From Verrucomicrobiia bacterium (GTDB taxonomy: Bacteria > Verrucomicrobiota > Verrucomicrobiia > Palsa-1439), in NCBI GenBank assembly GCA_035577545.1, contig DATLVI010000017.1, positions 62,001 to 126,000 on the forward strand: a stretch of DNA of 64,000 bases, in the 5' to 3' direction. The position numbers and the translations under genes are program-made. Below the pieces are notes generated by a model. The model searched no databases. It was not told where the DNA came from and saw nothing but the letters and a program-made list of their open reading frames with translations. Positions 24,295 through 32,772 of the stretch are shown one piece after another (the stretch's first letter is position 1; each line of letters starts with the position of its first letter).

Positions 24295-24936
24295 CTACCG
24301 CAATAGAGGCGCGGCGGGCTGCTGCGTCTTCGCCGCGTACGGCGGCATGACCGAACCGCACGAAATCACCATTTTCATGCCCTCGGCCACGCTCATCTCC
24401 AGGTCGATCAGTTCCCCGTGCGGGACGAATAGCAGAATACCACTGGTTGGATTCGGCGTCGCCGGCACAAACACGTTGACCAGTGTTTCGTGCGTCTTCT
24501 CCCGGACCTCGCCGCCGATCTCGCTGGTCACGAAACCGATCGTGTACGTGCCCGGCCGTGGAAATTCCACCAGCACCACACGCTGGAACATCGTCTTTTT
24601 TCCCGAAAGCAGCGTTTGGCTGATTTCCTTCATGAAACCATACGTCTTGTTCAGCAAGGGCACATGCGTGATGAGCGATTCCGTGGCCGAGACCATCCGC
24701 TTGCCGATTACCAGACGAGTAACCCACCCCACCCCAATTGTGAACGCCACGAACAGAACCAACGCAATGATCCGATACAACGGCGTCAACATCTGTTGGC
24801 GCAGAGCATCGGGCAGCATGAAATCGGTCACCCACGTGAAGATCCCGAGCAGGATGAGCATCGACGCGGCCACCGGCACGACGACCAGCAGGCCCGCAAA
24901 GAAGGAATTCCGCAGATTTTTCCACGTCTCGTTCAT
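24295..24936 (-). CDS. DUF502 family membrane protein
   Basis: A 213-aa inner-membrane protein with two N-terminal spans (about residues 12-38, FAGLLVVVPVAASMLILLGI, and 54-76) and a C-terminal soluble domain. Family signatures include LLNKTYGFMKEISQTL, the VVLVEFPRPGTYTIGFVT strand and VFVPATPNPTSGILLFVP. The molecular role is unknown. It has no Shine-Dalgarno; a TTGACA/TACGAT promoter ends 9 nt before the ATG. It is followed at once by recO. Confidence 0.88.
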   Translation of the reverse strand: MNETWKNLRNSFFAGLLVVVPVAASMLILLGIFTWVTDFMLPDALRQQMLTPLYRIIALVLFVAFTIGVGWVTRLVIGKRMVSATESLITHVPLLNKTYGFMKEISQTLLSGKKTMFQRVVLVEFPRPGTYTIGFVTSEIGGEVREKTHETLVNVFVPATPNPTSGILLFVPHGELIDLEMSVAEGMKMVISCGSVMPPYAAKTQQPAAPLLR

Positions 24937-24945
24937 GCGTGGGTC

Positions 24946-24974
24946 ATCGTAGTCGTCGATGGCAGCACTGTCAA
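24946..24974 (-). promoter_or_regulatory. promoter for DUF502-recO, probably leaderless
   Basis: On the minus strand TTGACA (24969-24974), a 17-nt spacer and TACGAT (24946-24951). The ATG at 24936 begins 9 nt after the -10 box, so the transcript should start within about 3 nt of it. Confidence 0.6.
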
Positions 24975-24999
24975 CGCGGAGCCATCCCTATCCTTGCTG

Positions 25000-26150
25000 T
25001 CACTGTTTGAAGAGCTTCACGGCAATCTTCTCGGCGGTTTCATCCGTGCCCCGCAACGTCAGCGAGCGGCGCACCGCACTGAAGACGCCCGACAATCGGA
25101 GCTGGTGGCCGTCGAACGTGACGTACGCATATACCTTGTTCCGGGACGTCACCAGCATCTGTCCCACCACCGTGCCCGGTTCCCCGGTCGTCGCAATATC
25201 GAACACAGCCGAATCGTTCGCATTGCTGGTGATCGCATAACCGACCGCCATCGCGGTCTTGGCGACTGTCACCGTTCCCGTCCACGTGCCGCTGAGATCC
25301 GGGAACGTCGTGGCCGGTACGCCCTTCCAGTGTAAAGTACCCGAGGCAGTGGTCGGCACTGCCCCGTTGACGTTCTTGAGACTCGCCGCCATCCCCAACA
25401 ATGTGCCGGTCCAGTTCGTCGTGCCGCCGGTTTGCTCCACAAACGGTCCCGTTAGCTGTCCTTTCGAGTTGAGCCCCCAGTGACCTGACACGTCGTCCAG
25501 TCCAAACGTCTTGAACCGAATCCCATAGCCACTGGCACTGAAGTCGTCCTCGAACGTGAGGAACTGCGCACCTTTGTCAGCGCCGCTGATCGTGACTTCC
25601 CAATCACCCAAAGGCGAGTTCTTGGCGCCGATGGTGATGGTGGATGGGTTCGATCGGTTGGTCGCCAGGAGCGTGTCGGTGGCGACAACTGTGAGCGTGT
25701 GAGTACCGAGTGTGGGATGGACCAGCAAGTTTGTCCCGGGGTTGGACGTTGTCTCCCCGAATTTCACGTCGTCCGCAAAGAACTCAAGCTTGCTGATGGC
25801 CCCCCCGTCATTGGCCATGGCGGTGGCAACAATCGTAATCGTCAGGTTGGTCAGCGTCGGGTAGAGCATGCCGTTGGCCGGCCGAATGATGCTTACCGTC
25901 GGCGGTGTGTTAACCGTATTCGTGACGGTGATCAGGTTCAGCCGGTTGGTCGCGCCTGACCCACCAGGGCCGGAGACCGTCAGCGCCACCGAATAGACGG
26001 CGGCTGTAGAGTACGAATGGCTCGGACTAGTGGCTGTGCTCGTGTTGCCGTCGCCGAAGCTCCAGAAGTGGTTCGTGATGGTGCCGGTTGAAGTATCCGT
26101 GAAGTTCACCAGCAACGGCGCGGCCCCAAGGGTCGGGTTGGCCGTGAAGC
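25000..26150. repeat. duplicated 1.15-kb 3' segment, copy A (amylase)
   Basis: The 3' part of the amylase gene, coding a PKD domain, an Ig-like domain and the C-terminal domain, is repeated at about 29593-30740 in the protease gene. Long stretches are near identical in DNA (for example GTGCCCCGCAACGTCAGCGA in both), so the duplication is recent or maintained by gene conversion. Confidence 0.85.
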
Positions 26151-29100
26151 TGGCCACCGGTGGTGCCTGGGTGATGATAAAATTCCCCACCAGGTCCCGG
26201 TTGCCAGACGCAGTGAATGTGTAGTTCGAGGAACTGCTTACCGGACTGCCGTCTTCCGTCCAATTCACGAAATTGTATCCGGGATTCGGTGTTGCGTTCA
26301 CCGTTACGCTGGAACCGCATACCTTGGATCCGCCGCCGTCCGTCGTTCCTCCTTCCGGCGGTGAGGAACTCGTGGTGATCGTGTAATTGATTTGGCTGAA
26401 GTTCGCCACCAAATCGCGGTCGCCGGATACCATAAAGTCGTAGCAAAGGGAACTGCTTGCGACATTGCTGCCTTCGGTCCAGTTCACAAACTGATAACAC
26501 GCGTTCGTCACAGCGCATACGGTCACGTTCGAGCCGCAGTTTACGACTCCCCCGCCGCCGGTTGAACCGCCACCGGGCGGCGAGGAGCTGGTGTTGATCG
26601 TGTAGGTGATGGGCGTGAAATTGGCCACGGATAGCGAGTTGAAGAAGACGTTGTGCGAAGCGCCGGCGCCGGCGTCGTCGTTAAACAGGGCGATGCTGTC
26701 CAGCGTGCTGTTCGGCGCGCCTCCCTGTGTGCCGCTGATGGTATTGGTCGAGCTACTTCCGCCGGTAACAACCGCCAGCGTATAATCATCATTCGTGCCG
26801 AGCGAAAAAATCAAGTGCATCCCTGTGTAGGTCAGCGGCACTCCGCTGTCATACGTGCCCGTAGCGTCAACAACCGTATAATCGCTGCTACCACCGGCCA
26901 GGTAGAACTGGAGGCGGGCGCCTGTGGTGTAGTCCGTAGGGGTGTTCGTGGCGTCGCCGTTGCGCAGGGTGAACCCCACCGCCGAGCCGTCCACGTCGTT
27001 GAGGCCATTGTCCATGTCGATCAGAAGTTGCCCGCCAGGCTGCACCGGGCCGGCGGTAAATGAGCGATATGCAGCGGCGGTGTTGCTACCGTTCGCGTAG
27101 ATGCCCCACGACTTGCCACTGGTGTCGACTCCAGGCGGCACATGGGGCGCGTTGTCAGTGGACAAGTCGAGAAAGAAACCGTTTCTATTGGCGTTGGTGC
27201 TTGTCTTCGTCAACGCCCACGGGTTCAAACCGATCCCGCCGTTGCTGCCGTCCGACCAGCCTGAGCCGTACACCGGGTCGCCGGCATTGTCAGTCGCCAG
27301 CGCTTCCAACGCGTTCACAAAATTCGCCACCAGGGTTTCGTTGCTGGTTACAAAAAAGGTATAGCAGGCTGTGGTACTGACCAGGCTGCCATTCTGTGTC
27401 CAGTTCACGAAGGTGTAGCACGAATTCGGTGTCGCGCAGACGGTGATATTCGACCCGCAGTTCACCGTGCCGCCGCCACTGGTTGTGCCTCCTCCGGCGG
27501 GCGATGAACTGGTGGTAATCGTATTGGTGGTGAACGTCACAAAGTAGGTGTCGAACGGCGCGTAGAGCGAATTGCCATCAACCGAGTCCACCGCATTCGT
27601 TGCCAGGTGAGCCAGATTCGTGGTGAACACAGGCCAGGCAGTGCTCGGAGTAAACGTCATCGTATCGTGAACCGTGTTCCACGTGAAAGTGCCCGTTGTC
27701 GCGGGCGTTACGGAGAACGCAGCCTCAACCGAGTCGGTGTCCATCGGTTTGCTGAATTGCAGCGCAATTGACGCGGAAGTTGAGATGCAGGTCGCCGCGT
27801 GCGCCGGGCTTTGGCTGATGACGACGGGATCGAGCGGTTGCACCAGCGATTGGGCAATGAAGATCTTGGCGGTCATGCTCGGCACCGAAATCTGTGGCGT
27901 CGTGTTGGTAAGGGCCGAGACCATGATCGTTTCGTTCGTGTCGAGCAGGTTGACGAGCACGGTACCGGACGGATAGATGGTCGAACGATTGCTCAGCGTC
28001 TGGGTGGAACTGGCGGTGTTGAAGACGACGAAAACCTCTTCGTTACTGAAGACGCGGGAGTAGGCAAACAAGCCCGGGCCACCAGGTGTGTTCCAACGAT
28101 TATTGTGCACGCCACGACGAAGCGATTGATAGAGACGGCGGAAGTTATTGAGTTTGGCCACGAGTTGGAAGAGAGGGTGTGTCTCGTTGAAGTTGTCGCC
28201 GAGTGACGGGCCTTGTTCGAACTGGCCGGCAAACATGTCCTCCCGGTTGTTCGGATCGGTGGTGCCGTCGAACGCCTGCTCCGTTCCGTAGTAGAGGCAC
28301 GGGATGCCTCGCGACGTGTACAGGAATTCCAGCGCGACGCCGAGGCGGTTGGTGTTGTCATTGGCCTCGCCTGGACTCAGGAAGCGCGGGTTGTCGTGGT
28401 TGTCCAAGAACGTGACGAGTCGATACCAGGCATTCGTGTCGTAGTTGGCGGCAATCGCGTTGTAGTGATTTTCGATCTGCTTCGTGTTACCCGAGGCGGT
28501 GGCGAAGACAGAGTTGACAGTGTCATAGAGCGGGTAGTCCAATGAAGAATCCAGCTTGTATGGGCCGCCGCCCATTGTGCCGGTGTACGAGCCCACCAAC
28601 GCCTCGCTGCTGTCAAAGATCTCCCCGAACATGAAGAAGTTCGATTTACCGATGGACGTGGCGTACTGATGGAGCTGCGGGCACCAATACTGCCAGAAAC
28701 CATAGTCCACGTGCTTCACCGTATCGATGCGAAAGCCGTCGAGGTCGGCGATGCCGACCCAGTTGGTGTAGATGTTCATCATGTTGGTGCGGACGTAGGT
28801 CGTCTCCGTGGCAAAGTCGTCCAGACTGGACAATTCCCCGAGCACGACCTGCTGGGTGTTGCCGAAATTCTGTATCGCGCCGTTGTTGTGGAAGATGGAC
28901 GTGAAGGCCGACGGCGTGGCGTTGGTGATGTTGAATGGCGGCGCGTGTTGATTGGCGATGTTCTTGTAGCGCATGTTATAGCCCGACGGCGGCGCCAGGA
29001 AATTCGGATAACCGGAGTCGCCGCTGTCAATGAGATCGCCGCTATGGTTGCAGACGATGTCCAGAATGACCTTGATCCCGCGGGAGTGCGCCGCGCTGAC

Positions 29101-29478
29101 CATGTTCGACAGATCGGTCATCGTGCCCCAGTGAGGCGCCAACGTGTAAAAATCCTGCGCCCCATAGCCGTGGAACGCGGAGCCGCCGACATTGTACGGG
29201 ATCGGGGTGATCCAGATGGCGGTCGCGCCGAGCGATTTGATGTAGTCGAGCTTCTGCTGAACGCCTTTCAGGTCGCCGCCATGGATGGCATGCGCGTCGC
29301 TCGGTGAATACGGCGCCCCGTGCGCGCTTTCGACATTGTTATTGGAGGGATCGCCGTCGTAAAACCGATCCAGGAAAATGAAATAGATGTTCTCGTCACG
29401 CCAGTCCTCAGGTGACGAGAACGCAGCGTGGGCTGCCGCGGCGAGGGAGAACACGAGGGCGAAGTAGAAGCCTCTCAT
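25000..29478 (-). CDS. secreted multidomain alpha-amylase (GH13)
   Basis: A 1492-aa exoenzyme for starch-like glucans. Signal peptide 1-19 (ALVFSLAAAAHAA). The GH13 barrel (about 25-440) has all regions: VILDIVCNH (137-145), GFRIDTVKH with nucleophile D252, FGEIFD with acid/base E286, and DNHDNPR with D362. Next come an amylase C-domain, a Big_5-type domain (about 565-665), three Cys-containing InlB-like repeats (ITTSSSPxGGG...FVNWTxxG) separated by a lectin-like beta-sandwich (about 740-905), a PKD domain, an Ig-like domain (TPPTVSIIRPANG) and a C-terminal domain of about 245 residues (NSPLGDWEVTISGADKGAQF) shared with the neighbouring protease. It should act outside the cell. Confidence 0.93.
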   Translation of the reverse strand: MRGFYFALVFSLAAAAHAAFSSPEDWRDENIYFIFLDRFYDGDPSNNNVESAHGAPYSPSDAHAIHGGDLKGVQQKLDYIKSLGATAIWITPIPYNVGGSAFHGYGAQDFYTLAPHWGTMTDLSNMVSAAHSRGIKVILDIVCNHSGDLIDSGDSGYPNFLAPPSGYNMRYKNIANQHAPPFNITNATPSAFTSIFHNNGAIQNFGNTQQVVLGELSSLDDFATETTYVRTNMMNIYTNWVGIADLDGFRIDTVKHVDYGFWQYWCPQLHQYATSIGKSNFFMFGEIFDSSEALVGSYTGTMGGGPYKLDSSLDYPLYDTVNSVFATASGNTKQIENHYNAIAANYDTNAWYRLVTFLDNHDNPRFLSPGEANDNTNRLGVALEFLYTSRGIPCLYYGTEQAFDGTTDPNNREDMFAGQFEQGPSLGDNFNETHPLFQLVAKLNNFRRLYQSLRRGVHNNRWNTPGGPGLFAYSRVFSNEEVFVVFNTASSTQTLSNRSTIYPSGTVLVNLLDTNETIMVSALTNTTPQISVPSMTAKIFIAQSLVQPLDPVVISQSPAHAATCISTSASIALQFSKPMDTDSVEAAFSVTPATTGTFTWNTVHDTMTFTPSTAWPVFTTNLAHLATNAVDSVDGNSLYAPFDTYFVTFTTNTITTSSSPAGGGTTSGGGTVNCGSNITVCATPNSCYTFVNWTQNGSLVSTTACYTFFVTSNETLVANFVNALEALATDNAGDPVYGSGWSDGSNGGIGLNPWALTKTSTNANRNGFFLDLSTDNAPHVPPGVDTSGKSWGIYANGSNTAAAYRSFTAGPVQPGGQLLIDMDNGLNDVDGSAVGFTLRNGDATNTPTDYTTGARLQFYLAGGSSDYTVVDATGTYDSGVPLTYTGMHLIFSLGTNDDYTLAVVTGGSSSTNTISGTQGGAPNSTLDSIALFNDDAGAGASHNVFFNSLSVANFTPITYTINTSSSPPGGGSTGGGGVVNCGSNVTVCAVTNACYQFVNWTEGSNVASSSLCYDFMVSGDRDLVANFSQINYTITTSSSPPEGGTTDGGGSKVCGSSVTVNATPNPGYNFVNWTEDGSPVSSSSNYTFTASGNRDLVGNFIITQAPPVASFTANPTLGAAPLLVNFTDTSTGTITNHFWSFGDGNTSTATSPSHSYSTAAVYSVALTVSGPGGSGATNRLNLITVTNTVNTPPTVSIIRPANGMLYPTLTNLTITIVATAMANDGGAISKLEFFADDVKFGETTSNPGTNLLVHPTLGTHTLTVVATDTLLATNRSNPSTITIGAKNSPLGDWEVTISGADKGAQFLTFEDDFSASGYGIRFKTFGLDDVSGHWGLNSKGQLTGPFVEQTGGTTNWTGTLLGMAASLKNVNGAVPTTASGTLHWKGVPATTFPDLSGTWTGTVTVAKTAMAVGYAITSNANDSAVFDIATTGEPGTVVGQMLVTSRNKVYAYVTFDGHQLRLSGVFSAVRRSLTLRGTDETAEKIAVKLFKQ

Positions 29479-29592
29479 TGCGTTACCGTCGTGGGTTCAA
29501 CTTCATCAGTTCGCCTTCGAAAGCCTTAGATACCGCGGGTCCCTTATAGACACATCGCCACTGGAAAACAAGCCAAACGCATGGCTCGGACA

Positions 29593-30740
29593 TTACTGTT
29601 GGAAGACCTTGACGGAGACCTTCTCGGCGGTCTCATTCGTGCCCCGCAACGTCAGCGAACGGCGCGCCTCACTGAAGACGCCGGACAATCGGACCTGCTT
29701 CCCGTCGAATGTGACGTACGCATACACCTTGTTCCGGGACGTCACCAACAACTGTCCCACCACCACGCCCGAATCCCTGCTCGTCGCAATGTCAAACACG
29801 GCGGAATCATTCGCATTGCTGGTGATCACATAATTGACCACCGTCGCGATCTTGGCGACCGTCACCAGCCCGGTCCACGTGCCGCCGAGATCCGGGAACG
29901 CCGTGGCCGGCACACCCTTCCAGTGGAAAGTGCCCAAGGCTGTGGTCGGCACCGCCCCACTAATGTTCTTGGAGCTCTTCACCGACCCCAACAAGGTGCC
30001 GGTCCAATTCGTCGTGCCGTCGGTCTGTTCGACAAACGGTCCCGTTACCTGTCCCTTCGCGTTGAGCCCCCAGTGGCCCGACACGTCGTCCAGTCCAAAC
30101 GTCTTGAGCCGAATCCCATAGCCGCTGGCACTGAAATCATCCTCGAACGTCAGGAACTGGGCCCCTTTGTCGGCGCCACTGATCGTCACCTCCCAATCTC
30201 CCAACGGCGAGTTCTGCGCGCCAACAGTGATCGTCGCGCTGCCGGAGAGGTTCTTCACACCGAACGTGTCCGTCGCGCGCGCCACGAGCGTATGCGTGCC
30301 CAGCGTCGGTTGGACAAGTAAGTTTGTCCCCGGGTTGGACGCGGTCTCCCCAAGTTTCGCGCCGTCGACAAAGAACTCGATCTTGTTGATGGTTCCGCCG
30401 TCGTTGGCCGTGGCGCTGGCAACAATGGTAATCGTCAGATTGGTGAGCGGCGGGTACAACATGCCGTTGGCAGGCCGAATGATGGTCACTGTCGGCGGTG
30501 TATTCACTGCGTTTGTTGCGGTAATCAAGTTCAGCCGGTTGGTTGCACTCGACCCACCGGGCCCAGAGACTGTAAGCCCCACCGAATAAACGCCAGCTGT
30601 GGAGTAGGCGTGACTTGGACTGGTCAGGGTGCTCGTATTGCCATCCCCGAAATTCCAGAAATAGTTCGTGATCGGGCCGGTCGAGGCATCCGTGAAGGCC
30701 ACCACCAGCGGCACGGCTCCATGGGTAGGACTGGCCATGA
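29593..30740. repeat. duplicated 1.15-kb 3' segment, copy B (protease)
   Basis: Counterpart of 25000-26150. The colinear match runs from the stop codons back through the last PKD domain. The two copies are in the same orientation, about 4.6 kb apart, and could recombine. Confidence 0.85.
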
Positions 30741-32694
30741 ATGCCGCCACGGGTGCTACAAGCACGTTGGTCACGGTAATATAGTTCGACTGCAGCAGCG
30801 TGTTCGACCCGCCGGGGCCCACGACCGTCAAGCTCACCGAGAAAATTCCCGCGTTGGTGTACGAGTGGCTCGGACTGGTCAGGGTGCTCGTATTGTCGTC
30901 GCCGAACGTCCACAAGTGATTCGTGACCATGCCCGTCGACGTGTCCGTGAAGTTCACCAGCAGCGGCACGGCGCCATTCGTCGGACTAGCGACAAACGCG
31001 GCTACGGGTGCTCCGAATACGTTGGTCACAGTAATATAGTTCGCCCGCGGCAATGTGTTCGACCCGAGCGGCCCAAACACTGTCAAGCTGACCGAGAAAG
31101 TTCCCGCATTGGTGTAAGCATGGCTGGGGCTGGTCAGGGTGCTCGCGCTACCGTCGCCAAAAGCCCACACACGGCTGGTCACGGTGCCGCTGGAAGCATC
31201 CGTGAAGTTCACCAATAACGTCACCGCACCATTGGTCAGGCTCCCCGTGAAGCCCGCAGTCGGTGCGACAGCGCCCGAACCGGTCACAGCATTGGTCGAA
31301 GCGCCGCCGTTACTAGTGAAGACAACCGAGCCAGTAAACGATCCGATCGTCACGGGATTGAAACTCACGCTCACCTGCCCGGTCTGTCCACCGCCGACGG
31401 TGAACGGGCTGCCGCCGGTGATGGCAAACGGACCGCTAACGCCATTGACCTGCGCGGTGCCCGTCAACATTTCATCTCCCGCATTGATCACATGGAATTG
31501 CTGGCTGCCGGATCCACCAACCGCGACGAAACCATAAGAGATACTGGATGGCTGGACCGACAACTGCGGCGGCTTGAGCACAACGATGAGGTCGGCTTGT
31601 GTATTCGTACTGACGCCGACCGGTCCGCTGACGATCAAGGTCACAGTGTTGGTGCCCGGCCCGGCATACGTGTGCGTCAGGATATTGGCCATCGTGTTGG
31701 TGGTTGCGCCATCACCGAAATTCCAGAACCGGTTTGTGACCGTCCCCGTTGAGGTGTCGGTGAACGTCACGATCAAAGGCAACTCCCCGAAGGTTGGTGT
31801 CGCTTCAAAACTGGCCACGGGTGACACGTTGCCATTGACGCTGATGATGCCGTTGATCCAGCTGATGTGCGAAGAGACACGCGTGCTGTAAAACCCGCTT
31901 GGATTGTCTTGCGCCGTGTTGGGGATAAACGTGAAGGTGGCGCCGCTCGACTGGTATAATCCGCCACGGTCCAACAACGCCGCATCAAACGTCGTGCCAT
32001 TCACCGCGTTGCTGAACGGGCCGTCGACGGCGTAGTGGATGCCCGCGAGCTGCCACGCGCCGCCATTTTGAATGAACAGGCCGCCGCTCGAATCCCCAAC
32101 AGAAAGATCGCATTCGTTCGAAGCAGCGCCCCGGTCGAATGTTACGCGCAGAAAATCCCCTAATGTCGCGCCGCCGTTGATATTGGTCGCCACATCATTC
32201 TCGCCCCAGCGCTCAATGCCATCAGTGGCGCCCCACTGCCAGCCGTTGGTCACGCCGCTAACGATGACCGCCGGGCCGCGCTGCGTGCCCCGGCCGAACA
32301 GGACGCAGTGTTTGCCAATTTCATTCGTATTCGCGTAAAGCACCGCGTGACTCGGAAATGTCTCCGCCACCTGCCATAGGCGCAAGTCGCTGCTCGGATC
32401 ATCGAAAAACGCGGTCGTGTGGTAGGTGAATCCACTAAGCACGAATACGTCTCCGGTCGCGCCTCCGATATGGTGCGCCGCGAGGAAAAAGGTTGGGCCG
32501 ACGGCGGTCCCGAGAAAACTGCCCCAGGATCCTTCGTACTGCCAGCCGCTGTTGGCGAGCGCGCCGCCTGGCGCGTTGGTGTTGTAGGCGGGATCAGCAG
32601 TGGATTTGAATAAGATCGCGTATGACGACGGCGACGTTCCCACAACGGTCGCCACCACCAACACCGCCCCGAATACGCAACCCAAGACTCGCAC
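29593..32694 (-). CDS. secreted trypsin-like serine protease with PKD domains
   Basis: A 1033-aa exoprotein starting with GTG at 32694. After a signal peptide (about 1-26) residues 40-290 look like an S1 protease: FFLAAHHIGG (H74), SSDLRLW (D103) and VGDSSGGLFI (Ser202/203, a GDSGG variant with one extra Ser). It lacks some S1 hallmarks, so activity is probable, not certain. Then follow a PKD domain, an ASPM-type Ig domain (LSVQPSSISYGFVAVGGSG), three further PKD domains nearly identical to each other, an Ig-like domain and the C-terminal domain shared with the amylase. A promoter ends 8 nt upstream of the GTG and no ribosome site is present. Confidence 0.82.
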   Translation of the reverse strand: MRVLGCVFGAVLVVATVVGTSPSSYAILFKSTADPAYNTNAPGGALANSGWQYEGSWGSFLGTAVGPTFFLAAHHIGGATGDVFVLSGFTYHTTAFFDDPSSDLRLWQVAETFPSHAVLYANTNEIGKHCVLFGRGTQRGPAVIVSGVTNGWQWGATDGIERWGENDVATNINGGATLGDFLRVTFDRGAASNECDLSVGDSSGGLFIQNGGAWQLAGIHYAVDGPFSNAVNGTTFDAALLDRGGLYQSSGATFTFIPNTAQDNPSGFYSTRVSSHISWINGIISVNGNVSPVASFEATPTFGELPLIVTFTDTSTGTVTNRFWNFGDGATTNTMANILTHTYAGPGTNTVTLIVSGPVGVSTNTQADLIVVLKPPQLSVQPSSISYGFVAVGGSGSQQFHVINAGDEMLTGTAQVNGVSGPFAITGGSPFTVGGGQTGQVSVSFNPVTIGSFTGSVVFTSNGGASTNAVTGSGAVAPTAGFTGSLTNGAVTLLVNFTDASSGTVTSRVWAFGDGSASTLTSPSHAYTNAGTFSVSLTVFGPLGSNTLPRANYITVTNVFGAPVAAFVASPTNGAVPLLVNFTDTSTGMVTNHLWTFGDDNTSTLTSPSHSYTNAGIFSVSLTVVGPGGSNTLLQSNYITVTNVLVAPVAAFMASPTHGAVPLVVAFTDASTGPITNYFWNFGDGNTSTLTSPSHAYSTAGVYSVGLTVSGPGGSSATNRLNLITATNAVNTPPTVTIIRPANGMLYPPLTNLTITIVASATANDGGTINKIEFFVDGAKLGETASNPGTNLLVQPTLGTHTLVARATDTFGVKNLSGSATITVGAQNSPLGDWEVTISGADKGAQFLTFEDDFSASGYGIRLKTFGLDDVSGHWGLNAKGQVTGPFVEQTDGTTNWTGTLLGSVKSSKNISGAVPTTALGTFHWKGVPATAFPDLGGTWTGLVTVAKIATVVNYVITSNANDSAVFDIATSRDSGVVVGQLLVTSRNKVYAYVTFDGKQVRLSGVFSEARRSLTLRGTNETAEKVSVKVFQQ
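30600..31260. repeat. tandem PKD-domain repeats, period about 255 bp
   Basis: The word CTGGTCAGGGTGCTCG recurs near 30620, 30878 and 31130 with long flanking similarity. The repeats code for successive PKD domains (FGDGNTSTLTSPSH and variants) and reflect recent in-frame amplification. Confidence 0.8.
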
Positions 32695-32702
32695 AAGTTT
32701 TT

Positions 32703-32731
32703 AGCATACCGAAGAACGCCCGACGGGGCAA
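32703..32731 (-). promoter_or_regulatory. promoter for the protease gene, probably leaderless
   Basis: On the minus strand TTGCCC (32726-32731), a 17-nt spacer and TATGCT (32703-32708). The GTG start at 32694 lies 8 nt after the -10 box, about where transcription should begin. Confidence 0.5.
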
Positions 32732-32772
32732 GCCTGTAAAGGCCCGCTATGAACCGCTATACCAGCAAATTC

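Noticed and set aside
25000-32694. Possible CRISPR-like or tandem DNA repeats
   Set aside because: The periodicity comes from PKD and InlB-like protein domains of 60-90 residues in frame; no short direct repeats with spacers were seen anywhere in the window.
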